From positions 1 through 40,387 of the forward strand of contig CALCKX010000016.1 of assembly GCA_937966115.1 (NCBI GenBank): a stretch of 40,387 bases of DNA, written 5' to 3'. The translations under genes were made by a program, and so were the position numbers. This DNA is from an uncultured Chloracidobacterium sp. (GTDB lineage Bacteria > Acidobacteriota > Blastocatellia > Chloracidobacteriales > Chloracidobacteriaceae). The notes beneath the pieces are model-generated. The model did no database searches. It worked only from the letters and a program-made list of their open reading frames with translations, and was not told the DNA's origin. Each line of letters opens with the position of its first letter. Position 1 is the stretch's first letter. Shown one piece after another: positions 32,001 through 40,387 of this stretch.

Positions 32001-34112
32001 ATGAAGCCCATCAAGCACGCCGAAAAAGCGTTGTCGAAAATTGCGGGAGGGCTATTCGCGGCTATTCAGTCGGTCAACAAGCATCGCCCGGCGCCTTCCT
32101 TCACCCCCAAGTGGTCGGACAAGCCCATGCTCAAGTCCTGGCAGAAGACAAAGCCGACGCTTGGCTGGCCACGCGTGACCGACTCGCTTTGCCCAAAGTG
32201 TGTCAAGGAGGCGCGCGAGAAAATCCTGAGCGGGGAAGCGGACTACACGATTCTCATCAACGAGCGCATCGGCGAGATAAAGGCTCACATCGTCAAGCGT
32301 CACAACCCGGAAACTGGGCGCGACGAGGTGTGGATGGAGAAGGAGTGCCCCGTCCACGGCAAGTTTGAAGACCTCATGGCGATGGACGCCAGCTTTCTCG
32401 CGCACATCGAGGCGCAGTTTCCGGGGCGCGACATTGACGCGCACAACGACGCCAAGCTGCACAATCACGGCACGAGCTCCATCAAGCACGGGCGCGGGTC
32501 GGTTCTGACAATTGACCTCACCAACCGCTGCAACATGATGTGCGACCCCTGCTTCATGGACGCCAACCAAGTCGGCTTCGTCCATGAGCTATCGCTCGAG
32601 GAAGTCAAGGAAATCCTCGACAACGCCATCAGCATCAAGCCGCGCCGGCAAATGTCGGTCCAGTTCTCAGGCGGCGAGCCGACGCTTTCGCCGCACTTCT
32701 TCGAGGCGATTCGCTACGCCCGCGATCTGGGCTACAACAGCGTCCAGTGCGCGACCAACGGCATCGAGTTCGCCAAGAGCAAGGAGTTTTGCCGCAAGGC
32801 GGCGGAGGCCGGGCTGCGCTACGTTTACCTTCAGTTTGACGGTATCGGCAACGACGCCAACAGTCACCGCCAGGTCGGCAACCTGTTTGACGTGAAGCTG
32901 CGGGCCATTGAAAACCTGCACGAGGCGGGCGTTGAGATCGTGCTGGTCGTGACGCTGGTCAATGGCGTCACGAATGACCAAGTCGCGCCGGTCATCCGCT
33001 TCGCGCTCGACAATCCGAAGAAGATCGCGTTCATATCGTTCCAGCCGGTGTCGTTCACCGGGCGCGATGAGGACATCACCGATGAGCGCCGCTTGCGACA
33101 GCGTTACACGCTGTCGCACCTCGCGCATGATGTCAAAGAGCAGGTGGGCATCACGGAGCCGACCCGCGACTGGTTTCCCATCTCCGTCATGAGCACGATT
33201 GCCGACTTCGCCGACCTTGCGCACGGACCGGAGGCGCAGTTTGGCCACCTGAGCTGCGGCTGCCATCCCAACTGCGGCGTCGGCACGGCCGTGATGATTG
33301 ACAAGGAAACCAAGGAGATGGTCCCGGTGCCGGAGTTTATCAATGTGCCGCAGCTCCTCAAGGATATGCAGGCCATCACGGATGCCGGGCGCGGGCGGGC
33401 GTTTTCATCCTTTATGATGGCGCTGTCGCTGCTGCGCAACTATGACGCCTACAAGTCGCCGACGCACTTCACGCTCAAGTCGCTGATCGAGAAGTTTGAC
33501 AAGTCGCTGGGCATTTCCGGGCGCGACTACGGCAGCGTGAAAGGCAACCGGACGCGCGAGGACATCGAGAAGCGTCGCCGCGACCGCTGGAACTTCCTCT
33601 TCATTGCCGGCATGTGGTTTCAGGACCTGTTCAACTACGATTTCCGCCGGACGGAAATGTGCATCATTCCCTACGGCACGCAGGAAGGCGAAATCTCCTT
33701 CTGCGCCTACAACACCGGGGTTGGCTGGCGGAACATCATCGAGGACATGCACAAGAACGCGACCGTGGCGAAGTGGTACAAGGAGCACGGCAAGCACGAA
33801 ATCTACGCCAAGGGGCGCAACGTCGCCTTGGCGGATGCGCCGTACACGCTCAACATCAATGCCGAAGATGCGGCGCGGACTCGTTCGCGCGATGAAGAGG
33901 CGCCCATGACCGCCGCCGAAGAGAAGCGGATGATGGAGAAGCTTTTCAAGGAAAAAGTCTTGGGCATCAAGAATGGCGAGACGAAGCTCGTACAGCTTGG
34001 TCGCTCGAGGAAAGCGACCGCGAGCGGCAACGGCGCGGTTGCCCCGCCGGCGCAAGCCAGCGTGGCGGTCGCGGCGGCGGGCGCGAGCGGCTCGCTGACG
34101 GCGAAGAAGTAG
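32001..34112 (+). CDS. Radical SAM protein of the tetraether/membrane-spanning lipid synthase (Tes/MJ0619-like) type
   Basis: A 703-residue radical SAM enzyme. The N-terminus has a rubredoxin-like Cys site (C64-x2-C67 and C116-PVHG). The SAM [4Fe-4S] motif is C177-x3-C181-x2-C184 in TNRCNMMCDPCF, then SGGEPT (213-218) and the QFDGIG strand. A third Cys cluster, HLSCGCHPNCGVGT (C419, C421, C425), and a C-terminal pair, MCIIPYGTQEG and FCAYNTGVGWR (C554, C568), match the layout I know for the archaeal tetraether synthase Tes (MJ0619/MA_1486), which joins lipid tails tail-to-tail by radical C-C coupling, and for related bacterial radical SAM proteins. A Pro/Ala-rich tail (about 670-703) is extra. 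Start ATG at 32001, with AGGAG about 12 nt upstream. A substrate such as iso-diabolic-acid precursors is inferred, not shown. Confidence 0.82.
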   Translation: MKPIKHAEKALSKIAGGLFAAIQSVNKHRPAPSFTPKWSDKPMLKSWQKTKPTLGWPRVTDSLCPKCVKEAREKILSGEADYTILINERIGEIKAHIVKRHNPETGRDEVWMEKECPVHGKFEDLMAMDASFLAHIEAQFPGRDIDAHNDAKLHNHGTSSIKHGRGSVLTIDLTNRCNMMCDPCFMDANQVGFVHELSLEEVKEILDNAISIKPRRQMSVQFSGGEPTLSPHFFEAIRYARDLGYNSVQCATNGIEFAKSKEFCRKAAEAGLRYVYLQFDGIGNDANSHRQVGNLFDVKLRAIENLHEAGVEIVLVVTLVNGVTNDQVAPVIRFALDNPKKIAFISFQPVSFTGRDEDITDERRLRQRYTLSHLAHDVKEQVGITEPTRDWFPISVMSTIADFADLAHGPEAQFGHLSCGCHPNCGVGTAVMIDKETKEMVPVPEFINVPQLLKDMQAITDAGRGRAFSSFMMALSLLRNYDAYKSPTHFTLKSLIEKFDKSLGISGRDYGSVKGNRTREDIEKRRRDRWNFLFIAGMWFQDLFNYDFRRTEMCIIPYGTQEGEISFCAYNTGVGWRNIIEDMHKNATVAKWYKEHGKHEIYAKGRNVALADAPYTLNINAEDAARTRSRDEEAPMTAAEEKRMMEKLFKEKVLGIKNGETKLVQLGRSRKATASGNGAVAPPAQASVAVAAAGASGSLTAKK

Positions 34113-34195
34113 CTGAAGAAGCAGCTACAGCGAGGTAGCCGCCGCGCCAGCCCTGCTGGCGGGGCTTCGGCGCTGAAAGCGAGTGACAAAATTCG

Positions 34196-34227
34196 GCGGC
34201 GCGCTTGATGCGCGCCGCCGCTTTTGT
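34196..34227 (+). terminator. Rho-independent terminator after the radical SAM gene
   Basis: A perfect 11-bp GC stem CGGCGGCGCGC (34196-34206) / GCGCGCCGCCG (34212-34222), loop TTGAT, followed by CTTTT, lies 84 bp after the stop. A smaller hairpin CGCCAGC-CCT-GCTGGCG precedes it at 34147-34163. Good evidence that the radical SAM transcript ends before the nuo operon. Confidence 0.85.
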
Positions 34228-34255
34228 GCCCGCAAGGCTTTCCGCCGGATATAGC

Positions 34256-34288
34256 GTTAGTTTTCTAACACATTCAGAATCATATACT
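34256..34288 (+). promoter_or_regulatory. Candidate nuo operon promoter/operator
   Basis: An inverted repeat GTTAG-TTTT-CTAAC (34256-34269) is followed by TATACT (34283-34288) in an AT-rich stretch between the terminator and nuoC. TATACT is a fair -10; no convincing -35 is seen at 17 bp, though TTTTCT lies at 16 bp. The remaining sequence to nuoC (34289-34415) shows nothing else. Confidence 0.35.
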
Positions 34289-34415
34289 TGCAACGGAAAA
34301 AAGGCGGAACTTCACCTAGTTTTCAAAGCGCCCTTTCGCCTATAAGCGCTTTTTGCCTGACACGCGCTCGCCCATGGCGCGTCCAGCCTAGACTTGGATT
34401 GGGGTTACACAAGCG

Positions 34416-35282
34416 ATGTCTGACGAGACGAAGCCGGCGCCAGAAGCGGGGTCCTCGGGTGTTGACGCCGAGCGGGCGGCGAAAGTAGCGGCTGCCAAAG
34501 CCAAGGCGGCCCGCGAGGCGGCTGGCGAGTCCCCGGCGACGGCTGAGCCTGCCCCGGCTGACGCCGACAAGTCGGTTGACGCTGAGAAAGAGGCCAAAAT
34601 CGCGGCTGCCAAAGCCAAGGCGGCCGCGGCCAAGGCGGCCCGCGAGGCGGCTGACGAGGGCGGCGAGACGCCTAAGCCCGCGCCCGCCAAGGCGCCAGCC
34701 AAAGCCGCCGCCAAGGCCCCGGCCAAGAAGGAGGCGGCGCCAGCCTACGCGGAAATCACGGGCGACGCTTTCATTGCCGCGCTTCGGGCGGTCTTTCGGG
34801 ATGACATTAAGGAGGCCGTCACGAGCAACGGTCAGCAGATTGTTCGGGTTGTCCCGGAGCGCGCCCGCGACCTGCTCTGGTATTTGCGCTATGACGCAGC
34901 CATCCGGTTTGATCTGCTGACGGACGTCACGGCGGCGCACTATCCCGACCGCAAGGCTTTTGAAGTCGTCTATCAGTTGTATTCGATTGCCGACAACCGC
35001 CGGCTGCGCGTCAAGGCCGAGCTTCCCGAAGACCAATCCATCTACACGGTGTGCGACATCTGGACGACCGCCAACTGGCTGGAGCGCGAGGTGTACGACA
35101 TGTTCGGCATCACGTTCGAGGGGCATCCCGATTTGCGGCGCATTCTGCTCCCCGAGGGCTGGGTCGGCTTTCCGCTCCGCAAGGAGTATCCGGTTGAATA
35201 TCGCCACAACGAGTGGGTGACAGAGAACCTGAACATCCTTGAAATCCCCGAAGGGGCTGACCTGACCGGCAAGTTTGATTGA
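34416..35282 (+). CDS. nuoC: NADH-quinone oxidoreductase subunit C (NuoC) with long Ala/Lys-rich N-terminus
   Basis: A 288-residue peripheral-arm subunit of respiratory complex I. The 30-kDa-type core (about 110-285) has the family pattern YDAAIRFDLLTDVTAAHYPD, the YQLYSIADNRRLRVK strand, and the signature ANWLEREVYDMFGITFEGHPDLRRIL ending in RKEYPVEY (shown here in part). The first about 105 residues are unusual: low-complexity Ala/Lys/Glu/Pro sequence containing two copies of a repeat (about 16-36 and 54-79, each with AAAKAKAA and AAREAA). E. coli has NuoC fused to NuoD; here they are separate. It is first in the operon; nuoA and nuoB are not upstream. Confidence 0.93.
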   Translation: MSDETKPAPEAGSSGVDAERAAKVAAAKAKAAREAAGESPATAEPAPADADKSVDAEKEAKIAAAKAKAAAAKAAREAADEGGETPKPAPAKAPAKAAAKAPAKKEAAPAYAEITGDAFIAALRAVFRDDIKEAVTSNGQQIVRVVPERARDLLWYLRYDAAIRFDLLTDVTAAHYPDRKAFEVVYQLYSIADNRRLRVKAELPEDQSIYTVCDIWTTANWLEREVYDMFGITFEGHPDLRRILLPEGWVGFPLRKEYPVEYRHNEWVTENLNILEIPEGADLTGKFD

Positions 35283-35304
35283 TCGAGCTGGATTGAGCCA
35301 AGAA

Positions 35305-35325
35305 GGCGGTCGCGCTCCGACCGCC
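35305..35325 (+). other. Intercistronic hairpin between nuoC and nuoD
   Basis: GGCGGTCG (35305-35312) and CGACCGCC (35318-35325) pair perfectly with a 5-nt loop, in the 104-bp spacer. There is no T-tract; it could stabilise or partially attenuate the polycistronic message. Confidence 0.5.
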
Positions 35326-35386
35326 GCTTCCCTGCGCGAGGGCTGCACAGGCTGCGCGCCAAGGGCTACCCGACAAGGATTACGCC

Positions 35387-36523
35387 ATGAACGCTATTCC
35401 GCTGGTTACGCACCACACCGAGACGCTCTTTGACTCCGAGCAAATGGTTTTGAGCATGGGGCCGCAGCATCCGTCCACGCACGGCGTGCTGCGCGTCATT
35501 TTGAAGCTCGACGGCGAGCGCGTGATTGACCTGGATTGCGATATTGGCTACCTGCACCGGGGCGCGGAAAAGATTTTTGAAAATCGCCTGTACCCGATGA
35601 TCGCGCCCTACTTCGACCGGCTGGATTACATTGCCGCCGTCTCGAACGGGCTGCTGTATGTTGAAACCGTCGAGAAGGCGATGGGGTTGGAAATACCGCC
35701 GCGCGCGCAGTACCTGCGCGTGATCTTGACCGAACTCAACCGGCTGGCAAGCCATCTGCTCTGGCTGGCGACGCATGCGCTCGACATTGGAGGCTTTACG
35801 GTATTTCTCTACGCCTTCCGGGAGCGCGAGGAGATTCTCAAGATTTTCGAGAATTTCTTTGGTGCGCGATTGACTTGCCATGCCTTTCGGATTGGCGGGA
35901 TGACCTACGACGCCTATCCCGAATTCGAGGCGCAGGTCCGGGCGTTTTGCGATTTGTTCCCGAAGCGGCTCGAAGAGTATGAAACGCTGCTCAACGAAAA
36001 CCGCATCTGGCTGGGGCGCACGGTCGGCATTGGCGTCATCTCGGCGGAGGACGCGATTAGCCTGGGTCTGACGGGCGCGCCCTTGCGCGGGTCGGGCGTG
36101 GATTACGACGTGCGCAAGACGGATCCGTATGAGTGCTACGCCGATTTGGAGTTCGACATCCCGATTGGCGAGAACGGCGATACCTTCGATCGCTACCTCG
36201 TGCGCATGGAGGAGATGCGCCAGAGCCGCCGCATCATCATGCAGGCGCTGGATCGTCTCCCGGACGGCCCCGTGATGGGAAGGGTGCCAAAAGTCATACG
36301 GGTTCCGGCCGGCGAAGTGTATCACTCCATTGAGGCGCCTAAAGGCGAGCTGGGTCTCTACCTCGTCTCTGACGGCAGCACCAAGCCGTACCGGTTGCGC
36401 ATGCGCCCGGCGTCGTTCATCAACCTGGCGGCGCTGCGCAAGATGACGGTTGGCTCGCTCGTTTCAGACGTGGTGGCGGTGATTGGCTCGCTAGACATTG
36501 TTTTGGGTGAGATTGACCGATGA
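35387..36523 (+). CDS. nuoD: NADH-quinone oxidoreductase subunit D (NuoD)
   Basis: A 378-residue 49-kDa-type subunit that forms the quinone site with NuoB in complex I. Conserved blocks: [17 protein letters not shown] near the start, [49 protein letters not shown], and the end [11 protein letters not shown] through [12 protein letters not shown]. The length matches the free-standing form (about 370-400). ATG at 35387 with AAGGA upstream. The stop overlaps the start of nuoH (ATGA). Confidence 0.96.
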   Translation: MNAIPLVTHHTETLFDSEQMVLSMGPQHPSTHGVLRVILKLDGERVIDLDCDIGYLHRGAEKIFENRLYPMIAPYFDRLDYIAAVSNGLLYVETVEKAMGLEIPPRAQYLRVILTELNRLASHLLWLATHALDIGGFTVFLYAFREREEILKIFENFFGARLTCHAFRIGGMTYDAYPEFEAQVRAFCDLFPKRLEEYETLLNENRIWLGRTVGIGVISAEDAISLGLTGAPLRGSGVDYDVRKTDPYECYADLEFDIPIGENGDTFDRYLVRMEEMRQSRRIIMQALDRLPDGPVMGRVPKVIRVPAGEVYHSIEAPKGELGLYLVSDGSTKPYRLRMRPASFINLAALRKMTVGSLVSDVVAVIGSLDIVLGEIDR

Positions 36524-37881
36524 TGATTGCTTCAGGGCCGTGGATGCTGGCGCTCAACGCATCTCCAAAGTGGCTTGAATCGCTAGTGGAGCAGTTTTTT
36601 GCCTACCTGCCGGCTTGGCTGACGTCCAACCTCACGCCAACTGACGCCGCCGACTTCATCGTCTGGCCGCTGATTCAGATTGGCGTCATGCTGGTCGTGG
36701 TGCTGACGGCGGTAGCCTATTTGACCCTCGCCGAGCGAAAAGTGAGCGCGTGGATCCAGGCTCGCGTCGGACCTAACCGGACTGGCCCGCTGGGACTGCT
36801 CCAGCCGGCGGCGGACGGCATCAAGCTGCTCATCAAGGAAGACGTGATTCCGTTCAAGGCGGATAAGACGGTCTTCACGCTCGCGCCCATCATCAGCATG
36901 GTTTGCGCTTTCGTCGTGTTGGCGGTGTTACCCTACGGGCCGCACTACGCGAGCATCACGAACATCAATATCGGGTTGCTCTTCATTCTTTCCATCTCGT
37001 CGGTAGGCGTGCTGGGGATCATTCTGGGCGGCTGGGCGTCGAACAGTAAGTATCCGTTGCTGGGCGCGTTACGCTCGTCGGCGCAGATGGTGAGTTATGA
37101 GGCCGCCATCGGGCTGACCATTGTTTCGGCGCTCATTTTCACGCGGACGTTCTCGATGCAGGGCATTGTCGAGGCGCAGCGCAGCCTGGGCGTATGGTTT
37201 GTCCTGTTCCTGTTTCCGTCGTTCATTGTGTTTATCGTTTCCGCAGTGGCGGAAACCAATCGCGCGCCGTTCGACATGGCGGAAGCCGAATCGGAGTTGG
37301 TGGGCGGCTTTCACACGGAATACAGCGGCTTTCGGTTCTCGATTTTCTTTATCGCGGAGTACGCCAACATGGTCGTGGTGTCCGCGATTGGCGCGACCCT
37401 TTACCTGGGCGGGTGGTACGTGCCCGGCATGGACTGGGTCGCCGCCCAATTGCCTGAAGCCTATCGGGAAGCGGCGCTGACACTGATGGGCATCACAGCC
37501 TTCGCCATCAAATGCGGCGCCATCCTATACCTGTTCATCTGGATGCGCTGGACGTTTCCGCGCTACCGCTACGACCAGCTCATGGAGTTGGGCTGGAAGT
37601 GGCTCATGCCGGCCGCGCTCGCCAACATTGTCCTGACGGCGACGATCTACATCATTGGCAAGGAGCTGGGCCTGGTGCGCTCGGTGGAAGGAGTGCTCCA
37701 AATGGATTGGCAGGGCAAGGTCTATTTCACGGTTGCCGGGCTGCTCGCGATGTTTCCGATCCTAGCCTTGCTCAACGCCATCAACCGCAATTCAAAGAGT
37801 TTCAACCTGCGGGCGCAGCGGACGACCATTCCCATCAGCACGCGCAAGGTCAAGCTCTCGCCGGGCGTCAAGCCGGCATAA
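36520..37881 (+). CDS. nuoH: NADH-quinone oxidoreductase subunit H (NuoH)
   Basis: A 453-residue membrane subunit forming the quinone chamber entrance of complex I, with about nine hydrophobic segments. The signature [20 protein letters not shown] follows the first helix, then [25 protein letters not shown]-like [20 protein letters not shown], and [13 protein letters not shown]. It is longer than typical NuoH (about 330-350), because of an about 40-residue N-terminal extension and a C-terminal basic tail ([16 protein letters not shown]). Its ATG overlaps the nuoD stop. nuoI, which normally follows nuoH, is absent; nuoJ comes next. Confidence 0.95.
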   Translation: MMIASGPWMLALNASPKWLESLVEQFFAYLPAWLTSNLTPTDAADFIVWPLIQIGVMLVVVLTAVAYLTLAERKVSAWIQARVGPNRTGPLGLLQPAADGIKLLIKEDVIPFKADKTVFTLAPIISMVCAFVVLAVLPYGPHYASITNINIGLLFILSISSVGVLGIILGGWASNSKYPLLGALRSSAQMVSYEAAIGLTIVSALIFTRTFSMQGIVEAQRSLGVWFVLFLFPSFIVFIVSAVAETNRAPFDMAEAESELVGGFHTEYSGFRFSIFFIAEYANMVVVSAIGATLYLGGWYVPGMDWVAAQLPEAYREAALTLMGITAFAIKCGAILYLFIWMRWTFPRYRYDQLMELGWKWLMPAALANIVLTATIYIIGKELGLVRSVEGVLQMDWQGKVYFTVAGLLAMFPILALLNAINRNSKSFNLRAQRTTIPISTRKVKLSPGVKPA

Positions 37882-37938
37882 GCAAGCGCGGCCGACTGCG
37901 CCGCGCTATCCACAGGGAGCGTCATAGGGAGAACGACG

Positions 37939-38523
37939 ATGTTGCTCGTTGGCTGGGAAGCTCTGTTTTTTTGGTTGCTGACGCTGTCGGCGCTCTTTGC
38001 GGCCGTTTTCACGGTGTCGACGCGCAACCCCGTTCACTGCGCGTTGTTTCTGATTTCGACGCTGATTGCCACTGCCGGGCTGTTTCTCCTGCTGCGCGCC
38101 GAATTCGTCGCCGGCGCGCAGATTCTGGTCTATGTCGGCGGCATTTTGGTTTTGTTTCTCTTTGTGTTGATGCTGGTCAACACGCGCAGCGAAGTCGAAA
38201 ACCCCTTCAACCGGCAGGATAAGGCCGGGGCTTTCATCGCCGCGCTGGTTGGGCTAGCCCTGCTGGGCGCGGTGACCTACACGCAGCAGCGCGGCGGGTT
38301 CTTCAAAACGAAGCCTTCCGCCGACCGCCTGGCGATTGAAAACGCCAGGCCCGACCCGAACGCCCCGGCCGGCGTCATTTCCGCTGATACCGAGACGCTG
38401 GGCGTGACGCTCTACACCCGGGCCGTGCTCCCGTTTGAGATTGCCTCGGTGCTGCTGTTGATGGCGATTGTCGGCTCGGTGCTGTTGGCGCGCGACCGGA
38501 GGCAGGAAGAAACCTACGACTGA
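37939..38523 (+). CDS. nuoJ: NADH-quinone oxidoreductase subunit J (NuoJ)
   Basis: A 194-residue membrane subunit with five hydrophobic segments; LFWLLTLSALFAAV-like first helix (ALFFWLLTLSALFAAVFTVS), the diagnostic FVAGAQILVYVGGILVLFLF followed by VLMLV, and a last helix FEIASVLLLMAIVGSVLLA. The long connecting segment (TQQRGGFFKTKPS to ADTETLGVTLY) is hydrophilic. Preceded by AGGGAGA. It is cotranscribed with nuoH and nuoK. Confidence 0.94.
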   Translation: MLLVGWEALFFWLLTLSALFAAVFTVSTRNPVHCALFLISTLIATAGLFLLLRAEFVAGAQILVYVGGILVLFLFVLMLVNTRSEVENPFNRQDKAGAFIAALVGLALLGAVTYTQQRGGFFKTKPSADRLAIENARPDPNAPAGVISADTETLGVTLYTRAVLPFEIASVLLLMAIVGSVLLARDRRQEETYD

Positions 38524-38552
38524 CAGGCCTGCGACGACAGGCAGGAGCGATC

Positions 38553-38975
38553 ATGACGACTTTCTCAGCTTCTTTCTTGGCTTCGGCGTTGAGCTGGGCG
38601 GCTCAACAAGCCTCCGATCCCTCGCTGATGGAACGCTACCTTCAGGGTCTGAAGGAAGTGGACACCTCGAAGTTTCTGGTGCTGAGCGCCATCATTTTCA
38701 GCATTGGCATCGGGGGCGTGCTCATTCGGCGCAATATCATCGTCATCTTCATGTCGGTCGAGCTGATGCTGAGCGCCGCCAACCTGAATTTCATCGCTTT
38801 CGCGCGCTACTGGCAGACCCAGGGGGGCCTGTACGCCTACAACGGCCACGTCATGACGATTTTCGTCATTGTCGTCGCGGCGGCGGAGGCGGCGTTGGGC
38901 TTGGGGCTGCTGCTCGCGCTTTACCGCAACCGCGAAACCATCGCGGCCGATGAAATCAACCTGCTCAAGTGGTGA
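38553..38975 (+). CDS. nuoK: NADH-quinone oxidoreductase subunit K (NuoK), extended N-terminus
   Basis: A 140-residue membrane subunit; family members are about 100. The core is normal: FLVLSAIIFSIGIGGVLIRR, FMSVELMLSAANLNF (conserved Glu for proton transfer), and FVIVVAAAEAALGLGLLLAL. The extra 40 N-terminal residues include a Ser/Ala-rich segment and SLMERYLQGLKEV. The ATG at 38553 has a good AGGAG upstream; an internal ATG at 38628 would give 115 residues but lacks one. Confidence 0.93.
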   Translation: MTTFSASFLASALSWAAQQASDPSLMERYLQGLKEVDTSKFLVLSAIIFSIGIGGVLIRRNIIVIFMSVELMLSAANLNFIAFARYWQTQGGLYAYNGHVMTIFVIVVAAAEAALGLGLLLALYRNRETIAADEINLLKW

Positions 38976-38983
38976 CCCAGCTT

Positions 38984-40387
38984 ATGTATCTCGTTGCGCT
39001 TGTTCCGTTTTTTCCGCTGCTGGGCTTTATCGTCAATGGTCTCTTCGCCAAGCGGCTGGGCTTTTCCGAGAAGGTCATCGGCGCGATTGCCTGCGCCACG
39101 GTCGCGGCCTCGTTTGTCTGCTCGGCCATAGCCGTCTATGAGTTTAGCCATTACGCCCATGACGCCAAGGTTCAGGCGGCGGCCAAGCAGCGCGAAGCCG
39201 ACCTTCAGGCGCGCATCATCGGGTCGGGGGTGACGTATGATTCCAAGGCGGATGCCAAGCGCGAAGCGACGGACCGCCCGGCGGACGAGCCCCAGGCCGG
39301 CGCCCACTTGGTGGCGACGCCCTACATCGTCACGTTGTTTGAGTGGATGCCCGGCGGAGGGCTGCAACTGACCCTGGGCCCGAGCGTCGGCCAGACGGCG
39401 GACTTTTCGGTCAAGTGGGCGTATCAGCTTGATCAGCTTTCGGGGCTTTACATTCTATTTGTCACTTTCGTCGCGTTCTTCATTCACCTGTTCGCCATTG
39501 GCTACATGCATGGCGATCCGAGCTTCCACCGCTTCTTCGCCTATCTCAACCTATTTATGTTCATGATGCTCAACCTGGTGTTGGGCGCGAACTTCCTCAT
39601 GACGTTCGTTGGGTGGGAAGGCGTCGGCTTGGCTTCCTACTTGCTCATCGGCTACTACCTAAAGAAGCCGGAAGCCGGAACCGCCGCGAAGAAAGCCTTT
39701 GTGATGAACCGCGTGGGCGACTTCGGCCTCATGCTCGCTATGATGGCGACCTTCGCCGTCTTTGGGACGCTGGACTATGCCGACGTGATGGCGATGGCGA
39801 AGGCGATGCCGCAGGAGCCGTTTGGCCTGGCGGCGCTGAGCTTCGCGACCGGCACGCTGACTGTCATCGCGCTCTTGATCTTCCTCGGCGCGGCGGGCAA
39901 GAGCGCGCAGATACCGCTTTATACCTGGCTGCCGGACGCCATGGCTGGCCCGACGCCCGTTTCCGCGCTCATTCACGCGGCGACGATGGTGACGGCGGGG
40001 GTTTATCTCGTGGCGCGCTGCAATCCGCTCTTTCAGCGGTCGCCCACGGCTATGTTCACCGTCGCCGTCATTGGCATCGCTACGGCGTTTGTCGCCGCGA
40101 CCATCGGCATCACGCAAACCGACATCAAGAAGGCGCTGGCGTACTCGACCGTCTCGCAACTTGGGTACATGTTCGTCGGGTGCGGCGTTGGGGCGTTTGT
40201 CGCGGGCGTATTCCACGTCGTGACGCACGCTTTCTTCAAGGCGCAGCTCTTCCTCGGCTCCGGGAGCGTCATCCATGGCGGCTCGCCCAGCGGCCATCAG
40301 CAGGAAATGACCTACTACGGCAACTTCAAAAAGTACATGCCGATTACCTTCGCGACGATGATGCTGTCGCTGTTCGCCATCTGCGGC
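38984..40387 (+). CDS. nuoL: NADH-quinone oxidoreductase subunit L (NuoL), 3' end outside window
   Basis: Starts with the ATG at 38984, 8 bp after nuoK, and runs open to the window end (468 codons). It is an antiporter-like proton-pumping subunit. Conserved blocks: LDQLSGLYILFVTFV, TFVGWEGVGLASYLLIGYY (conserved Glu), MNRVGDFGLML, GAAGKSAQIPLYTWLPDAMA then GPTPVSALIHAATMVTAGVY, QTDIKKALAYSTVSQLGYMF and HVVTHAFFKAQLFLGSGS. The loop between the second helix and the FEWM region is about 45 residues longer than in E. coli NuoL, with a charged stretch (DAKVQAAAKQREADLQARI). Confidence 0.95.
   Translation, partial: MYLVALVPFFPLLGFIVNGLFAKRLGFSEKVIGAIACATVAASFVCSAIAVYEFSHYAHDAKVQAAAKQREADLQARIIGSGVTYDSKADAKREATDRPADEPQAGAHLVATPYIVTLFEWMPGGGLQLTLGPSVGQTADFSVKWAYQLDQLSGLYILFVTFVAFFIHLFAIGYMHGDPSFHRFFAYLNLFMFMMLNLVLGANFLMTFVGWEGVGLASYLLIGYYLKKPEAGTAAKKAFVMNRVGDFGLMLAMMATFAVFGTLDYADVMAMAKAMPQEPFGLAALSFATGTLTVIALLIFLGAAGKSAQIPLYTWLPDAMAGPTPVSALIHAATMVTAGVYLVARCNPLFQRSPTAMFTVAVIGIATAFVAATIGITQTDIKKALAYSTVSQLGYMFVGCGVGAFVAGVFHVVTHAFFKAQLFLGSGSVIHGGSPSGHQQEMTYYGNFKKYMPITFATMMLSLFAICG

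Overview
The window is about 40 kb of GC-rich, densely coded bacterial chromosome. I see no phage, insertion-sequence, CRISPR, rRNA or tRNA signatures. The gene content suggests a Gram-negative-type acidobacterium, possibly of the Blastocatellia/Chloracidobacterium kind. The pointers are an LPS heptose kinase, a receptor Ser/Thr kinase carrying a sulfatase-modifying-factor (FGE-like) domain, a radical SAM protein of the tetraether/membrane-spanning-lipid synthase type, selenium incorporation (SelA), 4-hydroxyphenylpyruvate dioxygenase, a two-domain VTE5/VTE6-like prenol kinase, and a split nuo cluster. The taxonomic guess is inference; no 16S or other marker gene is present.

Layout. Positions 1-8962 (+ strand): 3' part of an FAH-family hydrolase, selA, an MFS transporter, trpS, an isoprenylcysteine-methyltransferase-like membrane protein, a 425-bp gap with a palindrome/repeat, the ADP-heptose pathway kinase rfaE1, citrate synthase and an M14 carboxypeptidase. 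A convergent dipeptide epimerase (-) follows. Then come (+) an SDR translationally coupled to a membrane glycosyltransferase 2, queE, a secreted subtilisin, plsC and cdd. Positions 16201-19976 (-) run, in transcription order, hppD, an acyl-CoA-ligase-like AMP-forming enzyme and an AIM24-family protein. Positions 20157-22738 (+): cysE and two adjacent thymidylate-kinase-like genes, the second with an altered Walker A. Positions 22878-28343 (-): a 40-residue membrane protein, the prenol-kinase fusion, a transmembrane Ser/Thr kinase with a C-terminal FGE-like domain, and two exported FGE-like proteins. Positions 28516-30526 (+): an HSDL2-like SDR and a membrane-anchored HtrA protease. Positions 30718-31107 (-): a double zinc-ribbon protein. 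Positions 31117-32000 are a long gene-free region with promoter-like sequence and hairpins, followed by a 703-residue Tes-like radical SAM protein (+). The window ends inside a nuoC-D-H-J-K-L operon (+) that lacks nuoA, nuoB, nuoE, nuoF, nuoG and nuoI at this locus.

The loci most worth a second look are: the Tes-like radical SAM protein and its roughly 500-nt leader; the kinase/FGE/FGE module, whose two exported proteins share a mature N-terminal motif; the VTE5-VTE6-like fusion lying 7 kb from HPPD; the paired kinase genes with a Lys-to-Arg change in one P-loop; and the small membrane protein with its own promoter and ribosome binding site. No searches could be run, so family assignments rest on motifs recognised by eye.
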